Origin: Rhodanobacteraceae bacterium
GTDB lineage: Bacteria; Pseudomonadota; Gammaproteobacteria; Xanthomonadales; Rhodanobacteraceae
NCBI GenBank assembly: GCA_012270595.1
Contig: JAAXIA010000087.1
Span: 1 to 13,716 of the forward strand
Reading direction: 5' to 3'
DNA: 13,716 nucleotides
The position numbers and the translations under genes were made by a program. Of the stretch, positions 8,234-13,716 are shown one piece after another (the stretch's first letter is position 1; each line of letters begins with the position of its first letter). The notes beneath the pieces are model-generated. The model saw nothing but the letters and a program-made list of their open reading frames with translations, did no database searches and had not been told where the DNA came from.

Positions 8234-9622
8234 ATGCCCAAACTCCATAAAGTTCTGATCGCCAATCGCGGCGAAATCGCACTGCGTATACTGCGCGCCT
8301 GCCACAGCCTGGGCATCAAAACAGTAGCAGTGCATTCCACTGTGGACCGCAATCTCAAACATGTGGGGCTGGCCGATGAGTCAATCTGTATTGGCCCAGG
8401 TCCATCTGCTGACAGCTACCTCAACATTCCGCGCATCATCGCCGCTGCTGAAATCACCGACGCTGATGCAATTCATCCAGGCTACGGCTTTCTTTCCGAG
8501 CACGCCCAATTTGCCGAACAGGTGGAAGAGTCTGGTTTTATCTTTATCGGCCCAGAAGCAGGGGTCATCCATCAGATGGGTGACAAGGTAGAAGCAATCA
8601 AGGCCATGGAGGCCATCGGCGTTCCTTGTGTACCAGGTTCCGGCGGACCGCTCGGCAATGACATCGAAGAAAATCTACGCATCGCATACACGATCGGCTA
8701 CCCGGTAATCATCAAGGCTGCCGGTGGTGGCGGTGGTCGCGGCATGCGCGTGGTCCGTGCCCCTGATCAGCTGGAACAGGCCGTCGCAACGACCCGTCAA
8801 GAAGCCGACGTCGCCTTTGGCAACCGCATGGTCTACATGGAAAAATTTCTGGAAAACCCGCGCCATGTGGAAATTCAGGTGCTGGCCGACGGGCAAGGTC
8901 ATGCCATCCATCTGGCCGAACGCGACTGCTCCATGCAGCGTCGACACCAGAAGGTTCTCGAAGAGGCTCCGGCACCAGGCATCACGCCACAACAGCGCGC
9001 GCAGATCGGCAAAATCTGTGTGGACGCCTGTCTGCGTATAGGCTACCGCGGTGCCGGAACCTTTGAGTTCCTGTTTGAGGATGGTCACTTCTACTTTATC
9101 GAGATGAATACACGCATCCAGGTGGAGCACCCGGTGACTGAGTTCATTACCGGCGTCGATCTGGTACGCGAACAACTTTTGATCGCGAGCGGGGAAAAAC
9201 TTTCTCTGCGCCAGGAAGACATCACCATTCAGGGCCACGCTATCGAGTGCCGTATCAATGCCGAGGATCCACACAATTTTTTGCCCTGCCCTGGGGCGGT
9301 GAACCGCTTTGAGGCCCCTGGTGGTCCTGGTGTACGCGTTGATACTCACCTGTACGATGGCTACCGCATTCCACCAAACTACGACTCGATGATTGCTAAA
9401 CTGATCGTCTATGGCCATGACCGCGCATCCGCGGTCGCGCGCATGCGCCTGGCTCTGACCGAAACAGTCATTGAGGGCGCGAAATGCAATGTTGCACTCC
9501 AGCAGCGCATTATCAACGACAGCGGTTTTCAGCGTGGTGGCCAAAACATCCACTATCTGGAAAAACGTCTGGTCACCGCACAGGAACATCAAACCGGGCA
9601 CAACAGGAAATCACCCAAATAA
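8234..9622 (+). CDS. accC: Biotin carboxylase subunit of acetyl-CoA carboxylase
   Basis: It carboxylates the biotin on AccB using ATP and bicarbonate. The 462-residue product is close to the E. coli protein over its whole length (449 there), with a short C-terminal extension. Domains are the N-terminal [15 protein letters not shown] fold, an ATP-grasp domain with the glycine loop [10 protein letters not shown] (162-171) and Lys118 and Lys161, and a C-terminal domain. The bicarbonate and catalytic segment [14 protein letters not shown] holds Glu290 and Arg294. The ATG at 8234 is chosen because it gives the standard beginning. It lies 4 bp after the accB stop without a clear ribosome-binding site, which suggests translational coupling. 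An upstream in-frame start at 8183 would overlap accB and is unlikely. Confidence 0.98.
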   Translation: MPKLHKVLIANRGEIALRILRACHSLGIKTVAVHSTVDRNLKHVGLADESICIGPGPSADSYLNIPRIIAAAEITDADAIHPGYGFLSEHAQFAEQVEESGFIFIGPEAGVIHQMGDKVEAIKAMEAIGVPCVPGSGGPLGNDIEENLRIAYTIGYPVIIKAAGGGGGRGMRVVRAPDQLEQAVATTRQEADVAFGNRMVYMEKFLENPRHVEIQVLADGQGHAIHLAERDCSMQRRHQKVLEEAPAPGITPQQRAQIGKICVDACLRIGYRGAGTFEFLFEDGHFYFIEMNTRIQVEHPVTEFITGVDLVREQLLIASGEKLSLRQEDITIQGHAIECRINAEDPHNFLPCPGAVNRFEAPGGPGVRVDTHLYDGYRIPPNYDSMIAKLIVYGHDRASAVARMRLALTETVIEGAKCNVALQQRIINDSGFQRGGQNIHYLEKRLVTAQEHQTGHNRKSPK

Positions 9623-9757
9623 ACAACAAGCATCAGTCATGGATTTGGCCTTTCCATCCGCGACAAGCTTCCCTGGCGTGCCGCACCATTAAACGGTTAA
9701 CTGCACCAGCCTCCTTGCCTTCGCTTGTCCCTTTTTCCCTTCCGCAACCTTCGCCCC

Positions 9758-10666
9758 ATGCCCTTTCTCGAACTCACTCTTAACATCCACGCCACCCGGC
9801 AACATGTCGTGGAAGAAACGCTGGAAGAAATGGGGGCTTTGTCGATCACTCTGCGTGATGCTGACGCTGAAACACCGGACGAACAAGCCATCTTTGAACC
9901 CACAGCGGGCGAATGCCTGCTGTGGCCAAATGTGATTTTGAGTGCATTGTTTGATTTTAGTAGTGACCGCCACCAATTAAGTGCCAGGCTAGGCAACCGC
10001 TTAGCCTGGCTGGAACCCGATCAAATCAGGTTTCAGGAACTAGCGGACATGGACTGGGAACGCGCCTGGATGGACCAGTTCCAGCCGATGCCTTTTGGTC
10101 ACCGTCTATGGATCTACCCCTGGAACATCGAACCGCCACCCGATCTTGATCACGTTATCGTTCGCCTGGACCCAGGTCTGGCTTTCGGCAGCGGAACCCA
10201 TCCCACCACGGCACTTTGCCTGGAGTGGATCGATTGCCTGGACCTGGCAGGAAAAACCGTCATTGATTATGGTTGCGGCTCCGGTATTTTAGGCATTGCC
10301 GCCCTAAAACTCGGTGCCGCCAAGGTGATTGGCATAGACAATGATCCACAGGCACTCGTGGCCTCGCGCGAAAACGCCCTGCGCAACGGCGTCGCCCATC
10401 ACTTCGCACTTTACGCTGCGCAGGAGCACGTACCAGAGCCTGCTGATGTGTTAGTTGCCAATATTCTCGCTGCGCCCTTAAATGCACTGGCACCCAGCTT
10501 TGCCCAAATCACACGTCCCGGTGCATGCTGGGCTATTTCTGGCATCCTCGCCGGTCAGGAAACCCAGTTGCAACAACGCTACGCGCCCTGGTTTGAGCAC
10601 TTACGGGTGGACACCCGCGAAGGCTGGGTACGCATCAGCGGCCACCGCCGCCCAGTAACCCGTTAA
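9758..10666 (+). CDS. prmA: Ribosomal protein L11 methyltransferase
   Basis: PrmA trimethylates ribosomal protein L11 using S-adenosylmethionine. The 302-residue product (E. coli 293) has the N-terminal substrate-recognition domain (about 1-55) and a Rossmann methyltransferase domain. Motifs are the PrmA signature LDPGLAFGSGTHPTT (137-151), the SAM-binding DYGCGSGILG (170-179), the acidic end of strand 2 (GIDNDP) and ANILAAPL near 235. The ATG at 9758 gives the usual PFLELTL beginning. The upstream bases are pyrimidine-rich, with no Shine-Dalgarno match. A TTG at 9725 would add 11 unlike residues. It follows accC by 135 bp. In many gammaproteobacteria dusB and fis come next; here fis follows alone. 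Confidence 0.96.
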   Translation: MPFLELTLNIHATRQHVVEETLEEMGALSITLRDADAETPDEQAIFEPTAGECLLWPNVILSALFDFSSDRHQLSARLGNRLAWLEPDQIRFQELADMDWERAWMDQFQPMPFGHRLWIYPWNIEPPPDLDHVIVRLDPGLAFGSGTHPTTALCLEWIDCLDLAGKTVIDYGCGSGILGIAALKLGAAKVIGIDNDPQALVASRENALRNGVAHHFALYAAQEHVPEPADVLVANILAAPLNALAPSFAQITRPGACWAISGILAGQETQLQQRYAPWFEHLRVDTREGWVRISGHRRPVTR

Positions 10667-10680
10667 GCGTGTGCGTGATG

Positions 10681-10735
10681 GCTTCTGCCAGGGACTTAAG
10701 CTGGCCAATAAAAGCTCCAGGGACCGCCCAGAAGC
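10681..10735. repeat. Nested short repeats after prmA
   Basis: GCTTCTG (10681-10687) and CAGAAGC (10729-10735) are inverted copies. Just inside lie two direct copies of CCAGGGAC (10688-10695 and 10717-10724). The arrangement could fold into a loose hairpin between prmA and the fis promoter. It has no T run, and I do not recognise a known element. Confidence 0.3.
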
Positions 10736-10756
10736 ACATGGCATCCACCGAATGAT

Positions 10757-10785
10757 TTAACTTTATGCCCTGACAGGAGTAAAAT
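10757..10785 (+). promoter_or_regulatory. Candidate sigma-70 promoter for fis
   Basis: TTAACT (10757-10762) and TAAAAT (10780-10785) are 17 bp apart, a good match to -35 and -10 boxes. A transcript from here would have a leader of about 80 nt before the fis start. Seen by eye only. Confidence 0.4.
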
Positions 10786-10871
10786 CGCCCAGCCTTAGCG
10801 TTTCTAACCATGAATGGAACGAGGCCCATGCAGCCATCGTGTGGTGTTAGTTTGTCTCAAGGAACATGTCT

Positions 10872-11210
10872 ATGAGAGGTACCTCATTAGCCGCCGACGC
10901 AACAAACAGGGAAGCACTTTCTTCAGGCGAGTGTGTCAATGCACCCGCCAGTTACAATGCGCACTTCTCTTGTGAAAAACCATTATCGCTCGACACCTAC
11001 ATCAGCCATATCGTCAATAACTATCTGGAAGACATCGGTGATACCGATGTTTGCGGGGGGCTGCATGCCATGCTCATCCGTGAAATTGAAAGTCCTTTGC
11101 TACGTGAAGTGCTTCATTTCTACGACGGCAACCAGAGTCGTGCTGCTGCCACGCTCGGTATCAACCGGTCTACCCTGCGCAAGAAACTCATCTCACTGGG
11201 CATACGTTGA
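10872..11210 (+). CDS. fis: DNA-binding protein Fis
   Basis: Fis is a small dimeric nucleoid protein that bends DNA and regulates many genes, including those for stable RNA. The product is 112 residues. The C-terminal 75 or so match Fis closely: a helical core (LSLDTYISHIVNNYLED, SPLLREVLHFYDGNQSRAA) and the helix-turn-helix TLGINRSTLRKKLISLGI ending the protein. The first 38 residues are longer than in the 98-residue E. coli protein and resemble nothing I know. I prefer the ATG at 10872 because AAGGA at 10859-10863 is correctly spaced for it. The ATG at 10866 is only 2 nt from that site. It is convergent with the YecA-like gene. In E. coli dusB sits directly upstream; here it does not. Confidence 0.93.
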   Translation: MRGTSLAADATNREALSSGECVNAPASYNAHFSCEKPLSLDTYISHIVNNYLEDIGDTDVCGGLHAMLIREIESPLLREVLHFYDGNQSRAAATLGINRSTLRKKLISLGIR

Positions 11211-11234
11211 ACATGCGCCAAAACAGCCAGTTGA

Positions 11235-11265
11235 CCAAGCTAGCCTTGGCCTTCACACCAAAGGC
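11235..11265. terminator. Possible hairpin between convergent fis and YecA-like genes
   Basis: GCCTTGG (11243-11249) can pair with CCAAAGGC (11258-11265) with one bulged A. Alternatively CCAAG (11235-11239) can pair with CTTGG (11245-11249). Neither is followed by a T run on either strand, so a role in termination is uncertain. The convergent position is the main argument. Confidence 0.22.
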
Positions 11266-11307
11266 ACGCAAGTTGTCACTGCTTTCAGATGAGGCGTCAA
11301 CAGGCTA

Positions 11308-11985
11308 TTAATGCAGCCAATGCCCGCTGCGGTGTCGCGACACGTGCTGCGAACTGGATGTCGGCACACTGCTTGCCAGTGCCTCAAGTTCCTCTGCAGT
11401 GACTGGGTGTTCGCTCCAGTAGTGGTTAACGGCCACCAGCACAGCTGGAAGCTGCGCCAGGCATTGCTCGTATTCCTCATCGCCCAGCTTGTCGAACTCG
11501 ACGTCCGTGCTAAGTACACCTTCATCCACAGCCAGCGCCATCAGCGGACCAAGCGCTTCCATCAACGCAGAGTCGTCGTTCAGACGCCCTTCCCACAAGC
11601 AGGCGCGAAGATCAATCCCGCGACTAAAACCTTCACACCAGCCAGCCGCAGACAAATTAGGCAGTGGATCACTATCCACTTCGCCAAGGATGGGCTCGTA
11701 AGCGTCTATATCAAGTTCAGCCTGGATCGAATCATTGAGTTTGGCCAACAGTACCAGTACGCGATTGCCTTCGTCCTCATTGGAAAAGGGTTCATGCAAC
11801 ACCTCGGGAAGCCATTCTGCAGGCAGAATATTCACCGGACCGATCGCTATCGCACTGAGCAGACCGTGCACACCATCGAGCAAGAGACGCCCTTCACCCT
11901 CGCGGACCTGCCTACGAAAGTAATCATCCAGCTCATCCAACTCTTCATCGGTCAATGAACTGGGCCAATCTGTTTTCATTTTCAT
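11308..11985 (-). CDS. YecA/UPF0149 family protein without the SEC-C motif
   Basis: The 225-residue product has the family core. LLLDGVHGLLSAIAIGP is followed by ILPAEWLPEVL (about 35-63), and later WCEGFSRGI...W with an acidic helical region (116-160). Function of the family is not established; YgfB-like members have been reported as regulators, and YecA carries a SEC-C zinc motif. Here the C-terminus is Ser/His-rich (about 206-225) and has no CPCGSG-type cysteines. The bases beyond the stop do not supply them in another frame. The ATG at 11985 is 6 bp after the xth stop codon with no ribosome-binding site of its own, so coupling to xth translation is likely. ATG at 11979 is an equal alternative. 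It is a very acidic protein overall. Confidence 0.8.
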   Translation of the reverse strand: MKMKTDWPSSLTDEELDELDDYFRRQVREGEGRLLLDGVHGLLSAIAIGPVNILPAEWLPEVLHEPFSNEDEGNRVLVLLAKLNDSIQAELDIDAYEPILGEVDSDPLPNLSAAGWCEGFSRGIDLRACLWEGRLNDDSALMEALGPLMALAVDEGVLSTDVEFDKLGDEEYEQCLAQLPAVLVAVNHYWSEHPVTAEELEALASSVPTSSSQHVSRHRSGHWLH

Positions 11986-11991
11986 GACAAA

Positions 11992-12759
11992 TCACAAGTC
12001 CAAATTCAGCACGACCGGCGTATGGTCAGAAGGACGCTCCCAGGTTCTCGGGTTCTTGTCAATGCCCACCGCCGTAACCAAAGGGCACAGTGCCGAACTG
12101 ATGAGAATCAGGTCAATACGCAGACCCATGTTGCGCCGAAACGCGGCTTGCCGATAATCCCACCAGCTATAGTACCCTCCCCCTGATTCAGCCAGACGGA
12201 AGCTATCACTAAGGCCCAACGCCATAATCGCCGCCAAGGCCGCTCGCTCAGGAGGTGAACAAAGGATGCCGGTGCCCCAGGCAACGGGGTCATAGACATC
12301 ACGATCATCCGGGGCAATATTAAAATCGCCCAAAACCACCAGTTTGGGGTAGCACAACAGCTCCGCTTCCAGAAAACTACGCACCTGCGCCAGCCAGTGC
12401 AGTTTGTAAGCGTATTTTACATCACCCACTGCCTTGCCGTTGACAACGTAGAGGTTCACCACGCGAAGATCGCCCACCGTGCTAACCAGGATGCGCCGCT
12501 GCGGATCTTCAAGCACGGGGATGTCAGTGAGCACTTCGCGTGGCTGCGTGCCTGCCAAAATAGCTACGCCATTATAGGTTTTCTGCCCTGCATAGACGCT
12601 ACGGTAACCTGCCGCTGACAGAACCTCTACCGGGAATTTCCCATTCTCCAGCTTGGTTTCCTGCAATGCCACCACATCGGGCCTGGCCTCTGCCAACCAA
12701 CGCAAAAGATGTGGCAAGCGCACATTCAGCGAATTCACATTCCAGGAGGCAATCTTCAT
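11992..12759 (-). CDS. xth: Exodeoxyribonuclease III
   Basis: This is an AP endonuclease and 3'-5' exonuclease of base excision repair in the endonuclease/exonuclease/phosphatase fold. The 255-residue product is a little shorter than E. coli XthA (268), as in many related proteins. Conserved residues are Asn7 (SWNVNS), metal-binding Glu34 (LQETK), Tyr104, Asp145 and Asn147 (GDFNIAP.DRDVYDP), the SWWDYR...FRRNMGLRIDLIL segment, and the terminal Asp245-His246 (WERPSDHTPV). The ATG at 12759 gives the family start MKIASWNVNS. TGGA 6-9 nt upstream is a weak ribosome-binding site. It is first of a two-gene unit with the YecA-like gene and lies downstream of the pbpC-like gene on the same strand. 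Confidence 0.97.
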   Translation of the reverse strand: MKIASWNVNSLNVRLPHLLRWLAEARPDVVALQETKLENGKFPVEVLSAAGYRSVYAGQKTYNGVAILAGTQPREVLTDIPVLEDPQRRILVSTVGDLRVVNLYVVNGKAVGDVKYAYKLHWLAQVRSFLEAELLCYPKLVVLGDFNIAPDDRDVYDPVAWGTGILCSPPERAALAAIMALGLSDSFRLAESGGGYYSWWDYRQAAFRRNMGLRIDLILISSALCPLVTAVGIDKNPRTWERPSDHTPVVLNLDL

Positions 12760-12855
12760 TTTTCCATTGTAAGGGATGCCGACTGAAAGACATGCTGTTA
12801 TCCGCCAGGAAATGGTTATGAATCAGGTGCTGCCCGCAATGGACTCCATGCATTA

Positions 12856-12871
12856 TCGCCTGATGAGGCGA
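12856..12871 (-). terminator. Hairpin just after the pbpC-like gene
   Basis: TCGCCT and AGGCGA form a 6-bp stem with a 4-nt loop, starting 5 nt past the stop codon of the pbpC-like gene. No run of T follows on the minus strand (the next bases are TAATGC), so termination by it alone would be weak. Confidence 0.3.
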
Positions 12872-12876
12872 GAAAC

Positions 12877-13716
12877 CTACTCAAGCACCGTGAATCTTAC
12901 AGGTCCAAGCTGTCGCAGTTGACCCAGCAAGGCACCACCGAGCCATACCCGTGCACACAACTGGTGCACACCTGGGGTAATCTGCCAAGTTGGGTTACTA
13001 CCACCATCATGGACAAGCAGCTTGCCATCCAGTTGCCATACCACACGCCGAATGGATAGCCCGGCACTGCCTAGAATGAAGTGATAACGCTGGCGGGCAC
13101 GCGGCAGGCGCGGATCAATGATCAACGTTTCACCAGGTAGAGGACGCGCAATGGAAAGCGTAGGCAGCGTAGCTTCCATGGGAGACACCCGCTTTCCCTG
13201 ATGCCAGTCAAGTCGTTTGATACATGCCGGAGGACCAATCCATTCACAGCTGTGCACCAGGCGTAGCGCCGGACTATGCCACAGACCGCCTACCGGGCTT
13301 GTCCTGCGCAAGTGCGCAAATATCTGGCGAAGCACCGGTCCGACGCTCTCGGCACCAGTCAGCCCCCTCATGACACCATCATCAAGCCGTCCCATCCATA
13401 AACCTACCGTGTAGTGATCATCAAAACCCACTACCCAGTTGTCGCGGTAGTCACTGGAAGTGCCTGTTTTAACTGCGGTAGGCATAGGTAGATCAAGCAC
13501 ACTATCGGTGCCAAACTCGGCACTACGTGCATCCGGATCGGACAGGATATTAGCAAGCAATGCGCTAACCGGCGCTGGCAAGACTGTGACTGGATCGGGT
13601 TGCGGCACATCAGCAAGCACGTGTAGCGGTAGATAGCGGCCATGGCGGGCAAGACTGGCATAGGCCTGTACCAGATCGTACAAACGCACGCCACCGTCGC
13701 CCAGAGCAATGGCGGG
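12877..13716 (-). CDS. pbpC: Penicillin-binding protein 1C, C-terminal part (partial)
   Basis: PBP1C is a bifunctional membrane-anchored peptidoglycan synthase, or a transpeptidase-like relative of one. Only the last 279 residues are in the window; the glycosyltransferase domain and the active-site Ser lie beyond the right edge. The visible part begins in the transpeptidase domain (ALGDGGVRLYDLVQAYASLA) and carries the third active-site motif KTGTSSDYRDNWVVGF (KTG at about visible residues 83-85). It then has the linker LWHSPALRLVHS and a C-terminal beta-rich domain (about 190-279, RARQRYHFILG...WQLDGKLL) of the kind found at the end of PBP1C. The stop is TAG at 12877-12879. The frame continues without a stop through 13716, so the window edge, not a mutation, truncates it. 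Confidence 0.92.
   Translation of the reverse strand, partial: PAIALGDGGVRLYDLVQAYASLARHGRYLPLHVLADVPQPDPVTVLPAPVSALLANILSDPDARSAEFGTDSVLDLPMPTAVKTGTSSDYRDNWVVGFDDHYTVGLWMGRLDDGVMRGLTGAESVGPVLRQIFAHLRRTSPVGGLWHSPALRLVHSCEWIGPPACIKRLDWHQGKRVSPMEATLPTLSIARPLPGETLIIDPRLPRARQRYHFILGSAGLSIRRVVWQLDGKLLVHDGGSNPTWQITPGVHQLCARVWLGGALLGQLRQLGPVRFTVLE

Noticed and set aside
8675..9601. A 308-codon open frame on the minus strand inside accC
   Set aside because: It is the antisense shadow of accC, whose protein matches the family along its whole length. The antisense product has no recognisable motif and no ribosome-binding site.
10810..10875. A 21-codon leader frame whose TGA overlaps the fis ATG (ATGA)
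   Set aside because: No ribosome-binding site for the leader, no regulatory codon run, and fis has its own AAGGA site.

Overview
This window looks like chromosomal housekeeping DNA from a proteobacterium. It is most likely a gammaproteobacterium, or a betaproteobacterium close to that boundary. The evidence is a true Fis protein, a YecA/UPF0149 family protein, a groE operon next to cutA-dsbD (E. coli has the same neighbourhood), the run aroQ-accB-accC-prmA, and xth next to a PBP1C gene. I saw no transposase, integrase, phage gene, CRISPR array, tRNA or rRNA. No exotic multi-gene system is evident, and the points of interest are variations on known genes.

Layout. The left edge (1-225, minus) holds the start of a gene that may be a small alpha/beta hydrolase. 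A divergent gene at 452-1642 encodes an MdtA/AcrA-type periplasmic adaptor with no efflux pump gene beside it. It converges on the chaperonin operon groES-groEL (minus, 4124 to 2030), and the two are separated by a strong bidirectional terminator and a perfect 24-bp GC palindrome. The groE promoter overlaps a CIRCE operator, so HrcA repression is expected. Reading right from the groE promoter, on the plus strand, come cutA, dsbD, aroQ, accB, accC, prmA and fis (4380-11210). On the minus strand, converging with fis, are xth and a YecA-like gene (12759 to 11308), and the 3' end of a pbpC-like gene runs off the right edge (12877-13716).

How the genes work together. GroES and GroEL fold cytosolic proteins. 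CutA and DsbD form a conserved neighbour pair linked to metal tolerance and periplasmic thiol reduction. AroQ makes 3-dehydroquinate-derived shikimate precursors. AccB and AccC are the biotin carrier and biotin carboxylase of acetyl-CoA carboxylase and are 4 bp apart. PrmA methylates ribosomal protein L11, Fis is a nucleoid protein, ExoIII repairs DNA, and PBP1C acts on peptidoglycan.

The most notable observation is that DsbD carries two consecutive N-terminal (alpha) domains. Each has a YQGC/FQGC...CYP cysteine pair, and the two copies differ in complementary ways: cysteine spacing in one, cap-loop residue in the other. Secondary points are a CxCxC cluster in CutA, the orphan adaptor, the absence of dusB between prmA and fis, and a YecA-like protein without the SEC-C zinc motif.
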